From assembly GCA_030429585.1 (NCBI GenBank), contig JAUIEU010000001.1:1891848-1955847 (forward strand): a stretch of 64,000 bases of DNA, in the 5' to 3' direction. Positions within the stretch are counted from its first letter, which is position 1. The number at the start of each line of letters is the position of its first letter. The notes below the pieces were generated by a model. The model ran no database searches, was not told the DNA's origin, and was given only the letters and a program-made list of their open reading frames with translations. A program made the translations under genes and the position numbers. Shown here piece by piece: positions 35,796 to 44,098 of this stretch. Source of the stretch: a bacterium (GTDB lineage: Bacteria; Cyanobacteriota; Vampirovibrionia; Vampirovibrionales; Vampirovibrionaceae).

Positions 35796-36683
35796 ATGAG
35801 TAATGCCGTTACTGAACTCCCTACCCCGTGGGCCCCTAAAGATATTCCGTCTAATATCTACAAACCTAAAACCCCCTTTGCGGCTAAAGTGGTAGAGATT
35901 AAACGCCTGACCGACCCCGAATCAGCCAACGAAGTGTGCCATATTGTGTTGGATTTAACTGGCAGCGATTACACCTATATTGATGGCCAAAGTGTGGGCG
36001 TGTTGCCCCCTGGCGAAACGGATGAAGGCAAAGCCCACAAACTGCGCCTGTATTCCATTGCATCCCCCAGTTGTGGCGATTGCGGCACGGGCCAAACCGT
36101 TAGTATTTGTGTAAAACGTGCCCTTAATTTCCCTCACCCCCCTGGCGTGTGCAGCAGCTTTTTGTGCGATTCCAAGCCGGGCGATACGGTGAATATTACC
36201 GGCCCTGTGGGCAAAAGCTTTTTTATGCCCCCTGTGGAAAATGGCAACATGATTATGATTGCCACCGGTACGGGTATTGCGCCTTTTCGGGCGTTTTTAA
36301 AAACGCGGTACAGCACCCGTAAAAACGAGACGGGGCATAACTGGCTGTTTTTTGGCTGCCAAACCCAAAAGGATTTTCTTTATCAAGACGAGTTGGATTC
36401 GTACCCTAAAGAGACTTTCCATCAAATTAATGCCATTAGCCGCGAAATGAAAAATAGTGAAGGCGGGCGCATGTATGTGCAGCATTGCCTGCAAGAGCAT
36501 GCCGAAACTATTTTTGAGCAACTGAAAGACCCGCGTACCTATATTTACATGTGCGGTTTGCGCGGCATGGAGCCCGGCGTGATGGAAGGCTTATCGGCTG
36601 CGGCTGAAAGCCAGGGCATTAACTGGCAAGAATTCCTTTCCGACCTGCGCGCCCAAGGCCGCTGGCACGTGGAAGTGTATTAA
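35796..36683 (+). CDS. petH: Plant-type ferredoxin-NADP+ reductase
   Basis: FAD enzyme exchanging electrons between ferredoxin and NADP(H). The 295-aa protein has RLYSIAS (84-90) and GVCSSFLCD (117-125) for FAD, GTGIAPFRAF (158-167) for NADP, and ends WHVEVY with the terminal Tyr that stacks on flavin in the plant/cyanobacterial class. No phycobilisome-linker (CpcD) domain is attached. In a genome segment lacking photosynthesis genes, it may link ferredoxin reduced by KorAB to NADPH. The -10-like TTTACAAT lies near 35746. AAGGATA precedes the start. The petH symbol is by homology class; function may run in the reverse direction. Confidence 0.88.
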   Translation: MSNAVTELPTPWAPKDIPSNIYKPKTPFAAKVVEIKRLTDPESANEVCHIVLDLTGSDYTYIDGQSVGVLPPGETDEGKAHKLRLYSIASPSCGDCGTGQTVSICVKRALNFPHPPGVCSSFLCDSKPGDTVNITGPVGKSFFMPPVENGNMIMIATGTGIAPFRAFLKTRYSTRKNETGHNWLFFGCQTQKDFLYQDELDSYPKETFHQINAISREMKNSEGGRMYVQHCLQEHAETIFEQLKDPRTYIYMCGLRGMEPGVMEGLSAAAESQGINWQEFLSDLRAQGRWHVEVY

Positions 36684-36694
36684 ATAGTCGGTTT

Positions 36695-37321
36695 TTATTT
36701 ACCCTTGTTGTAATCTCGCCAACCAGTGGTTAGTAAGGTTAAACCTAGTGCGCCAATGGCATCTATTGCAATAGCCACTTTGCCGCTGCCTATACGAGGT
36801 ATTCGTTTGGTTTTGGCGAATATATTAACGGTAGGCCCGAGTTGGTTTATTAAAAACGGAAGACCAGCAATACCACCAATAACCATTTGTTGAATGCCAG
36901 ATTGCTGCCACCCTTTTTGGGGCTGATAAATTTGGCTAATGGTTTTTTTGTATAAAGCATCCCCCATTACCCAAGGTATGTAGCTACCAAGCGACCAAAG
37001 TAAGCTGGTTTTAATATTTGTTCCGATTCTTTTTTTTAGAATGCTTTCCATTGTGGGCGTTAATGCTTTTTTGGTGGCTAAGTGTTGTAACTTCTCTCCA
37101 ATTTTGGTGCCTTTATGTGCATAATTAGCACCAATACCTGTGAGTAGTGCTGCTGCTATATAGTGGCCCCATACACCGCCTATATTTTTATGGGTACTAG
37201 GGTTTAGTAGAGGAGGGCCTTGAAGGCGATTAATACCTTCAAATGGGCGCGATGGTTCCCCCACCGGAGTAGTGGCTGTTTGGGCGATAGGGGTGATTAA
37301 GGGTGTGGTGCCGGGGAGCAT
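36695..37321 (-). CDS. A+T-rich polytopic membrane protein, unknown
   Basis: Two to four hydrophobic segments (GVWGHYIAAALLTGIGANYA; SLLWSLGSYIPWVMGDALY; VIGGIAGLPFLINQL; AIAIDAIGALGLTLLTTGW) separated by basic regions. The start is uncertain: ATG 37321 gives 208 aa and a TTG at 37369 gives 224. It begins with a Thr/Pro-rich leader, like the large protein at 44061, and is visibly A+T-rich. No family is recognised. It converges on petH with an 11-nt gap. Confidence 0.55.
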   Translation of the reverse strand: MLPGTTPLITPIAQTATTPVGEPSRPFEGINRLQGPPLLNPSTHKNIGGVWGHYIAAALLTGIGANYAHKGTKIGEKLQHLATKKALTPTMESILKKRIGTNIKTSLLWSLGSYIPWVMGDALYKKTISQIYQPQKGWQQSGIQQMVIGGIAGLPFLINQLGPTVNIFAKTKRIPRIGSGKVAIAIDAIGALGLTLLTTGWRDYNKGK

Positions 37322-37390
37322 CTCTCTGCATAACCAAATTAGGCTTATGGGTATAAACGTAAACCCCAAATAAATTGTGCGGGTGGGTTA

Positions 37391-37867
37391 TTAAAACTGG
37401 TTTTTAACCATGCGCTGGGTTTGGCGGTCTTGGTCCCGCTTGGCAGTATCGGCACGTTTATCGTGGAGCTGCTTACCTTTGCATAGGCCTAAATCCACCT
37501 TTACCCACGCTTTTTTAAAAAATAGCTTTAGCGGAATCAGGGTTAGCCCCTTTTGTTGCACCTTGGCCTGTAGCTTTTCAATTTCAGCTTTGTTTAGTAA
37601 TAGCTTGCGCACTCGTGTTGGGTCGTGTTGGGCATAGCCTGCTTGCTTGTAAGGGTTAATATACAGCCCATACAAAAAAGCTTCCCCTTTGTCGCTAATG
37701 CGCACAAAGGCTTCCGCCAGGCTGGCTTCTTTTTGCCGTAGGGATTTTACCTCGCTGCCGGTTAGCACTAACCCCGCCACAATGCGTTCTTCCACACTGT
37801 AGTTATGGAAGGCTTTGCGGTTACTGGCGATGGTGCTGGCGCCAACGGGTTTTTTCTTTTTGCCCAC
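37391..37867 (-). CDS. smpB: SsrA-binding protein
   Basis: Partner of tmRNA in rescue of stalled ribosomes. The 158-aa sequence is canonical: NRKAFHNYSVEERIVAGLVL, TGSEVKSLRQKEASLAEAFV, GLYINPYKQAGY and TRVRKLLLNKAEIEKL. LTLIPLKLFFK and the basic tail DKRADTAKRDQDRQTQRM follow. The start is a GTG at 37867. The tmRNA gene is not in this window. Confidence 0.96.
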   Translation of the reverse strand: MGKKKKPVGASTIASNRKAFHNYSVEERIVAGLVLTGSEVKSLRQKEASLAEAFVRISDKGEAFLYGLYINPYKQAGYAQHDPTRVRKLLLNKAEIEKLQAKVQQKGLTLIPLKLFFKKAWVKVDLGLCKGKQLHDKRADTAKRDQDRQTQRMVKNQF

Positions 37868-38001
37868 TGGGTATAGGTGCTTTCAATGGTTTGTTAGGTA
37901 GGGCTTGGCTACCCATTGTACTGGAGAGAGGGGTCTTTGTCTGGTATGGCGTGCCAACTTACTGTTATAGGCTTACTACTAATGCCGGATTTTTACTGTT
38001 G

Positions 38002-38033
38002 TTGACAGCGACTGGGCGAAGGTTCGTTATAAT
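38002..38033 (+). promoter_or_regulatory. Consensus -35 and -10 boxes immediately upstream of the GNAT gene
   Basis: TTGACA (38002-38007) and TATAAT (38028-38033) are both perfect, but the spacer is 20 nt rather than 17. The predicted start site falls at about 38040, next to the ATG at 38041, so the message may be leaderless or nearly so. Confidence 0.45.
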
Positions 38034-38040
38034 AAAAGGT

Positions 38041-39096
38041 ATGTCGCCTACTTTGCCAGCTTCACTGACGATTCACCCCATGCGCGCCCGCGATTTTAAG
38101 CAGGTGGAAGCATTACTATCTGTGGCGGAAGCCGCTAGCTTAGAGGGTACCGTGCTGGCCCAGCTGCGCCAACTGTATGGCCCTATGCAGCGGGTGTGGC
38201 AGGCCTTACCGCCATCTTGGCAAAGCTTACCGGCTATTTATGTTGCCACCCAAAACCGAACCGTGGCAGGGCTAATTTGGCTCCAACGAGAACCCGGCCA
38301 GCGCCACCGCTGGCAGATTGAGCAATTATTGCTCCACCCAGAGTATGGGTCGTTAGAAACGGGCGAATACCTGTTGCAATATGTGATTCATCGCTTTGGG
38401 GCGAGCGGGGTACAACAGTTTTTAGCACGGGTAGATGTCGGCAACGAGCAGGCGTTAAGCTTGTTTAAGCAGGCTAATTTTCGTCAGTTAGACAGGCGCT
38501 ACGATTTTAAACTTACCCCGGCAGAGGTAAACGTGGTACCGGCAGATGTGCAGATAGAGGGATTACGCGAGGCCACCGATACCGATGCGGCCCTGTTGCG
38601 AGAGCTGTACCTAGAAACCTTGGCGCCAACCGTGCGGCCTTATTTGGATAAACCCGTTAGCCAGTACACCACGCCGTGGTGGCAATGGCCTGTGCGCAGT
38701 GTGCAAGGCCGCTTCCAAAAGCGGTGGTTGGTGGATTCGCCCCATGGGGTGTTGGGCATGGTGGGCGTGTCGTCGTGGGATTATCAGCGTTTTCAACTGG
38801 AATTATCCGTATCGCCAGGGTGGCCTGCCGGGTTAGAACGCTTGGTGCGCTTTGGGGTGGCCCACTGTGCCCAGCATACGCGGCAACCCTTGGTAATGCT
38901 AAGCTTATACGGCAGCGCCGTGCCAGATGCCCACCATGTGGACAATGCCCATACGGTGGTGAAGGCCCAAGGGTTTACCTGCTGGCAAGAGCTGTTGCTA
39001 CTGGCCAAAGATTACTGGCGCCCAGATAAAACCCCGCAGCCGTTAAACATTACCTCGCCTTTACTGCTGGCTGGTGGCGAACCGTCTACCACGTAA
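38041..39096 (+). CDS. Tandem GNAT-fold acetyltransferase-like protein
   Basis: Start ATG 38041 is directly downstream of a consensus promoter; earlier in-frame codons run through the promoter. The 351-aa protein opens TIHPMRARDFKQVEALL, a GNAT beta1-alpha1. It continues with IEQLLLHPEYGSLETGEYLL, the acetyl-CoA loop region, and NEQALSLFKQANFRQLDRRY, a strong GNAT end motif. Residues 180-330 look like a second, degenerate copy. Acceptor substrate unknown. Confidence 0.72.
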   Translation: MSPTLPASLTIHPMRARDFKQVEALLSVAEAASLEGTVLAQLRQLYGPMQRVWQALPPSWQSLPAIYVATQNRTVAGLIWLQREPGQRHRWQIEQLLLHPEYGSLETGEYLLQYVIHRFGASGVQQFLARVDVGNEQALSLFKQANFRQLDRRYDFKLTPAEVNVVPADVQIEGLREATDTDAALLRELYLETLAPTVRPYLDKPVSQYTTPWWQWPVRSVQGRFQKRWLVDSPHGVLGMVGVSSWDYQRFQLELSVSPGWPAGLERLVRFGVAHCAQHTRQPLVMLSLYGSAVPDAHHVDNAHTVVKAQGFTCWQELLLLAKDYWRPDKTPQPLNITSPLLLAGGEPSTT

Positions 39097-39333
39097 TGTC
39101 ATTGGGGCGGTTGGTGTGAGTATCCGAAAATATAGAGGGTTTACTGGGGCGTTTCTACTATATAGTTAAGGCCATGGCTGACTATGTTCAGTACGGTTGC
39201 TGAGTAGCATACCTGTTTACCAGGCATACTTTCAGGCGAACTGGCCCAATCCGCTGTTTATTAAGGCGCTGCGCATGTGTAGGCCAGCGGGTAGGGCTGT
39301 GATGCTTGTTGTCTTATAAAAAGGATGCTGTTG

Positions 39334-40143
39334 ATGACCTTTCAGTCAACGAATGGGCAGGGTAACCTACCTGCCAATGTTTCATCGTTATCTGCCCTGC
39401 TGTATGAATCCTATCAACGTTATGTAGACCTACTTGCTGGGGGTGCTGTTCGTGATGTTGATGTGGGTGGGGTGTTTCATGCCTCTGCTGTGGGGCATCC
39501 TTGCCAGCGGTATGTGGCTTATCATGTGCAGGGGTTTCCGCCTTTGTGGCCCCTGGATGTGAACGATCGCTTTACAGAAGGCCGCCTGCATGACGCTATT
39601 TTAAAAGAGGTGTTTAACCAAAGTAAGCTGCCTGTGCTGCCTGCTAAGTCTATAACGCGCACCTATACTGCGGAGGAGGGCACGACTCAACATGCTGTTG
39701 TATTAACGGGTTGCCCGGATGTGGTGATAGACGGGGCTTGCTTACTTGCAGGCCAAGATGATTGGCACCAAGGTGCCCCTATTCCGGTGGAGCTAAAAGC
39801 CGTGGCGGATAGTCGGTTTACATGGATGCAGACGAAGCAAGCTTATACCTTGCAAGCCACGCCATGGTGGCCCCGGTGGGTGATGCAGGTGCAGTGTTAT
39901 GCCGCCTTACTGCAGGCCCCTTTAGGGGTATTGGTGGTTAAAAATAAGGAATCTGGCGAGTTGTGGCAACAAGTGGTACCGGCCATGGCGGCCCAGCAGT
40001 GGCAGGTTTTAATAGAACGCCTAGGAGGCATTATGGCGGCAATAGGCCAGGGTAAGGCTTTGCAAGGCCACCCAAAAACCAGTCAACTGTGCCGAGAATG
40101 CCCTTATCAATACGCCTGCCATTCAGGCTTAGAAGGGTGTTAG
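39334..40143 (+). CDS. Cas4/RecB-like PD-(D/E)XK nuclease with iron-sulphur cysteines, not near CRISPR
   Basis: A 269-aa protein with nuclease core residues H86, D129 (TGCPDVVID), E153 and K155 (PVELKAV) and Q185...Y189. C57 plus C253, C256 and C262 (LCRECPYQYACHSG) match the split four-Cys [4Fe-4S] cluster of Cas4 and AddB. I start at ATG 39334, with AAAGGA at 8-nt spacing; the ATG at 39325 has no room for a ribosome-binding site. No cas genes or repeat array are seen in the window. Its stop shares TTAG with the convergent accC. Likely a 5' to 3' DNA end-processing enzyme; the partner is unknown. Confidence 0.75.
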   Translation: MTFQSTNGQGNLPANVSSLSALLYESYQRYVDLLAGGAVRDVDVGGVFHASAVGHPCQRYVAYHVQGFPPLWPLDVNDRFTEGRLHDAILKEVFNQSKLPVLPAKSITRTYTAEEGTTQHAVVLTGCPDVVIDGACLLAGQDDWHQGAPIPVELKAVADSRFTWMQTKQAYTLQATPWWPRWVMQVQCYAALLQAPLGVLVVKNKESGELWQQVVPAMAAQQWQVLIERLGGIMAAIGQGKALQGHPKTSQLCRECPYQYACHSGLEGC

Positions 40144-41486
40144 GCCAGGGCGTATTTTTCAATAAAATCGGTGTACACTTCGTTGCCATCCACAAAAGCG
40201 GCATTGTTCATTACCGTTTCGTGGAAGGGGATGGTGGTTTGTACGCCGGTAATGGCATATTCCGCCAGTGCCCGCTTCATGCGTGTAATGGCTTCTTCCC
40301 GCGTGGGGGCATGCACAATAAGCTTAGCCATTAACGAGTCATAATAGGGGGGGATTTTGTAACCGGTGTACATGTGGCTATCCACGCGAACGCCAGGGCC
40401 ACCGGGGGCAATGTAGCCTTCTACGGTGCCGGGGCAAGGCATAAAGTTTTTAGCAGGGTCTTCCGCATTAATGCGGCATTCAATGGCGTGGCCCCGTACT
40501 GTAATATCATCTTGGGTTAGGGTAAGGGGTTCGCCAGCGGCTACTTTAATTTGCTCGCGGATAAGGTCTACGCCGGTGACCATTTCAGTAACCGGGTGCT
40601 CTACTTGGATGCGGGTGTTCATTTCCATAAAGTAGAAATTTTCATCGGCATCAAATAAGCATTCAATGGTGCCCACGCCTTCGTAACCAATTTTGCGGAT
40701 GGCCTTAAGGATGGTGTTGCCCATTTGCTCGCGTTTTTCTGAGGTAATCACAGCACTGGGGGCTTCCTCAATCAGTTTTTGGTGGCGGCGTTGGATGCTG
40801 CAATCTCGCTCGCCCAAGTGAACCACGTTGCCAAATTGGTCGGCCAGTACCTGCACTTCGATATGGCGTGGGTTTTTAATAAATTTCTCAACATAAACGG
40901 CGTCGTTACCAAAAGAGGCGGCGGCTTCTGTACGGGCGGCTTGGAGCTGTTTAGCAACCTCGCTGCCTTGGCTAACAACCCGCATGCCTTTACCACCCCC
41001 ACCGGCGGTGGCCTTAATAATAATGGGGTAGCCTACTTTATCACCCCAGGCGGTAATTAGGTCTGCATCGGCGGTGGTGCCATCCAGCCCGGGCACTACC
41101 GGCATCTCTACCTCTTGCATGGTGCGCTTAGCGGTGGCCTTATCGCCCATTTGGGTAATCATTTTGCTGCTGGGGCCAATAAATTTAATTTTATGCTCGG
41201 CGCATAAATCGGCAAAATCCGCATTTTCGGCCAAAAATCCGTAGCCAGGGTGCAGGGCGTCCACTTCTGCCATGAGGGCCACGCTAATAATGTTGTTGGT
41301 GTTTAGGTAGCTATCTTTGCTGGCGTTGGGGCCAATGCAGTAGGCTTCATCGGCCATGGTAACGTGTAAGCTATCCGCATCCGCCTGGCTGTACACGGCC
41401 ACCGTACCCACGCCTAGTTCTTGGCAGGCACGGATAATGCGGAGGGCGATTTCGCCGCGGTTGGCAATTAAAACTTTATTAAACAT
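40140..41486 (-). CDS. accC: Acetyl-CoA carboxylase, biotin carboxylase subunit
   Basis: Carboxylates biotin on BCCP with ATP and bicarbonate, the first half-reaction of malonyl-CoA synthesis. At 448 aa it is standard. Motifs: NRGEIALRIIRACQELG, HPGYGFLAENADFA, KATAGGGGKGMRVV (ATP loop) and EMNTRIQVEHPVTEMVTG (catalytic). It is the last gene of efp-accB-accC, 51 nt after accB. A 4-nt overlap exists with the convergent nuclease gene. Confidence 0.97.
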   Translation of the reverse strand: MFNKVLIANRGEIALRIIRACQELGVGTVAVYSQADADSLHVTMADEAYCIGPNASKDSYLNTNNIISVALMAEVDALHPGYGFLAENADFADLCAEHKIKFIGPSSKMITQMGDKATAKRTMQEVEMPVVPGLDGTTADADLITAWGDKVGYPIIIKATAGGGGKGMRVVSQGSEVAKQLQAARTEAAASFGNDAVYVEKFIKNPRHIEVQVLADQFGNVVHLGERDCSIQRRHQKLIEEAPSAVITSEKREQMGNTILKAIRKIGYEGVGTIECLFDADENFYFMEMNTRIQVEHPVTEMVTGVDLIREQIKVAAGEPLTLTQDDITVRGHAIECRINAEDPAKNFMPCPGTVEGYIAPGGPGVRVDSHMYTGYKIPPYYDSLMAKLIVHAPTREEAITRMKRALAEYAITGVQTTIPFHETVMNNAAFVDGNEVYTDFIEKYALA

Positions 41487-41537
41487 AAAAAGCGTCTCTC
41501 GGTAATTGTTTTAAGGTGCTGCTGGTTTAAGCTGGGT

Positions 41538-41993
41538 TTACTGAATTTTGAACAGGGTTTGGCCAAATTCTACAGGCTGGCCGTTGGTGCTGCATATTTC
41601 TACCACGGTGCCGTCGGCGTCGCTTTCTAGCTCGTTCATCAGTTTCATGGCTTCAATAATGCACAAGGTTTGGCCTTTGGTTACCTTGTCGCCTACTTTA
41701 ACAAAGGGAGGCGATTCAGGGCTAGCGGCTTCGTAAAATGTGCCAACCATGGGGCTGGTAACGGCGTGGGTGTTATCTGCAGCAGCGGCAGGAGCACTGG
41801 GTGCTTGACTTGCAGAAGGCGCAGCGGGCATGGCCATGGGGGCTGCTGCTGGGGCCGCGATCGTTTGGACAACCGTACCATTGGTGGTTTCTATGGTAAT
41901 GGTTTTGTCGCCATCCGTTACTTTGATTTTGGCGAGGTCATTGGTTTTAGCCAATTCGGCTAGAGCTTTTACTTTTTTAATATCAATATCCAT
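41538..41993 (-). CDS. accB: Biotin carboxyl carrier protein of acetyl-CoA carboxylase
   Basis: The 151-aa carrier has an N-terminal helical part ([19 protein letters not shown]), an Ala/Pro linker (about 48-75) and the biotinyl domain ending with [15 protein letters not shown], where Lys is biotinylated. The EAMKL variant, rather than EAMKM, is common in cyanobacteria and plastids. It lies 57 nt after efp and 51 nt before accC, matching a gene order also known from cyanobacteria. Confidence 0.96.
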   Translation of the reverse strand: MDIDIKKVKALAELAKTNDLAKIKVTDGDKTITIETTNGTVVQTIAAPAAAPMAMPAAPSASQAPSAPAAAADNTHAVTSPMVGTFYEAASPESPPFVKVGDKVTKGQTLCIIEAMKLMNELESDADGTVVEICSTNGQPVEFGQTLFKIQ

Positions 41994-42050
41994 GAGAAGC
42001 GTTCCTGTCGCGTTTTAAGATTTATACAAATTAGTTTGCCAGTGTGAGGG

Positions 42051-42608
42051 TTACACGCGGTCTAAATAATCATTAGTGCGGGTATCTACCCGAATTTTGG
42101 TGCCTTTTTCTACAAAAAAGGGCACTTGTACCACAGCGCCTGTTTCTAGCGTGGCCGGCTTGGTACCGCCGCTGGCGGTGTTGCCTTTTTCGCTAGGTGG
42201 GGTATCCACCACTTCTAGCTCTACATGGGGGGGCAAATCTACCCCAATAATGCGGCCTTCGTGGCTAACAATGTTAATGGTCATTTCTTCTTTAAGGTAT
42301 TTGGCGGCGTCGCCCATTTGGGTTTCGCTGATGGGGAGCTGCTCGTAGTTTTGCAGGTTCATCATCATGTAGCTGTCGCCATCTTTAAACAGATACTGCA
42401 TGTCATCGCGGTCTAAAATGGCTTGCTCTACCTTTTCGCCAGCCCGAAAGGTTTTTTCTAGCACTTGGCCGGTTTCTACATTCTTAAGCTTGCTGCGTAC
42501 AAAGGCGCTGCCTTTGCCGGGCTTTACATGCAAAAAATCAATCACCTGAAAAATATTGCCATCCATCAGGATGGTAAGGCCGGTTTTAAAATCGTTGCTG
42601 GTTGTCAT
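42051..42608 (-). CDS. efp: Elongation factor P
   Basis: Relieves ribosome stalling at polyproline. The 185-aa three-domain protein is normal in length. The tip loop of domain I reads HVKPGKGSAFVRSKL, so residue 32 is Lys, the modifiable type in E. coli-like EF-P rather than the Arg type. Efp being first in an operon with accB and accC is a cyanobacteria-like arrangement. A cellular need is plausible: several proteins here (17423, 57773, 11767) are Pro-rich. No modification enzyme is seen in the window. Confidence 0.95.
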   Translation of the reverse strand: MTTSNDFKTGLTILMDGNIFQVIDFLHVKPGKGSAFVRSKLKNVETGQVLEKTFRAGEKVEQAILDRDDMQYLFKDGDSYMMMNLQNYEQLPISETQMGDAAKYLKEEMTINIVSHEGRIIGVDLPPHVELEVVDTPPSEKGNTASGGTKPATLETGAVVQVPFFVEKGTKIRVDTRTNDYLDRV

Positions 42609-42779
42609 GCGCCAATTCCTTAATTATCTACATGCCGTTATAACAGGCTAACAGGGTGGCTAATGGGTGGTAAGCATGTGGCATTGGTTATACCATAAAC
42701 CCACTTTACAATAAGCCACCCCAATAGCGTCTTGCTAGGGCGTCTATAGGCTTAAGGATGAAAAGGTAAGGTATATACC

Positions 42780-43325
42780 GTGATTTCTCGGCAGTTGGTG
42801 TTGGCAAACAAGGTGGATACAAGCCGCCTGGCTGCTGTATTGGCCCCGCACTTACAGGTGGGCGAGGTATTGGCCTTAAATGGACCGATGGGTGCTGGTA
42901 AAACCACCTTTGTGCAGCAGTTGGGTAACGCGTTGGGGCTAACCCAGCGGCTAACCAGCCCAACCTTTGTGTTGATTAACGAATACTTGGGCCAGCAGTG
43001 CCATAATGGGGCGATGGTGCCCCTACCTATTGCTCATGTGGATTTGTACCGCTTGGGCGACCCGAAAAGTGGTGGTGTAGGGGCCGCCGGTATGGATGAA
43101 GAGCTTAGTGCGTTATTGCCTACCCACAGTGTGTGGGTGGAATGGGCCCGATACGATACCGACGTGTTGGCGTCTTACCTTGGGTTAAGTGTCACCTTAT
43201 CCGCCGTAAAGGCCGCCGATGATGAAACGGACGCCCCACGGCATGTTGTATTAACGGCCCATAATGCTCGGTGGCAGGCCTTGTTGCCTGGCGTGGTAAC
43301 GGCTATGGCGGTGCCAGCAGTATGA
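42780..43325 (+). CDS. tsaE: tRNA threonylcarbamoyladenosine biosynthesis ATPase TsaE
   Basis: ATPase that cycles the TsaB-TsaD complex in t6A37 formation on ANN-decoding tRNAs. The P-loop is LNGPMGAGKTTFVQQLG at about 38-54. SPTFVLINEYLG, IAHVDLYRLGDP and VWVEWARYDT complete the signature. The start codon is GTG at 42780 behind AAGGTATAT. The 181-aa length includes an insertion of about 15 residues (LGQQCHNGAMVPLPIA). The gene overlaps tsaB by 4 nt. Confidence 0.93.
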   Translation: MISRQLVLANKVDTSRLAAVLAPHLQVGEVLALNGPMGAGKTTFVQQLGNALGLTQRLTSPTFVLINEYLGQQCHNGAMVPLPIAHVDLYRLGDPKSGGVGAAGMDEELSALLPTHSVWVEWARYDTDVLASYLGLSVTLSAVKAADDETDAPRHVVLTAHNARWQALLPGVVTAMAVPAV

Positions 43326-44098
43326 GCCAAGCAACCCCAACAACAACCGGCGTGGTACTTAGTGTAGATACCACCATGGAGGCCTTGCAAGTGGCGATGT
43401 GGCAGGGTAATGCAGTGCTGGCTAGTTATGTGGATACCCCAGCCGACGGTGGCCCTGTGGCGACCCCGCACCGTAAGCACTCGGCCCGCATTATTCCGGT
43501 TATTCAGCAGGTATTACAGCAGGCGGGGGTGCCTTTGCAGCAGGTGGCGGCGTTGGTAGCGGTAACGGGGCCAGGTAGTTTTACAGGTATTCGTACCGGT
43601 ATTACCTGTGTACGAACATTGGCCCAGGTAATGGGCATACCAATCCTAGCCGTTAATCGTTTTGAATTGATGGCCTGGTGGGCGATTCAGCAAGGCAAGG
43701 CCCGTGTAGGGCAGTTGGTGGTGGGGGTAGCAGATGCCCGGCGTGGCCGAGTGTATACCGCCACCTTGCAGGTAGCTGCTAGCGGCCATGTGGAAACCTT
43801 AATACCACCGGTTTGTATGGCACGAGAGGCGTTGGTTATACCACCAGGAGCCATTGTTGTGGGCGAACTACCCGAGGCCGAAAAAAAGGCGCTGGCAGCA
43901 GTACTACCAGCAGAAGTGGTTATCCAAACCCCTTGTATTGTAACCAGCACAGTGGTGCAGCAGGCGGTGGCCGGGTTAGGCCAACCCCTGAACGATGCCA
44001 CACACCCTTGGGTGGTGCCATGGGCTACGGTGGCGCCGTTGTATATTCAACCCCCCAGTATTACCCTGCCGAAGCCGCCTCGCGCACCTGGTTTGTAA
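43322..44098 (+). CDS. tsaB: tRNA threonylcarbamoyladenosine biosynthesis protein TsaB
   Basis: Inactive kinase-fold partner of TsaD. Motifs: VLSVDTTMEALQVAMWQGN, KHSARIIPVIQQVL and AVTGPGSFTGIRTGITCVRT, the YeaZ signature. I start at ATG 43322, which overlaps the tsaE stop (ATGA), rather than 17 codons earlier. The product is 258 aa. Its 3' end overlaps the convergent gene at 44061 by 38 nt. TsaC and TsaD are not in this window. Confidence 0.92.
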   Translation: MSQATPTTTGVVLSVDTTMEALQVAMWQGNAVLASYVDTPADGGPVATPHRKHSARIIPVIQQVLQQAGVPLQQVAALVAVTGPGSFTGIRTGITCVRTLAQVMGIPILAVNRFELMAWWAIQQGKARVGQLVVGVADARRGRVYTATLQVAASGHVETLIPPVCMAREALVIPPGAIVVGELPEAEKKALAAVLPAEVVIQTPCIVTSTVVQQAVAGLGQPLNDATHPWVVPWATVAPLYIQPPSITLPKPPRAPGL

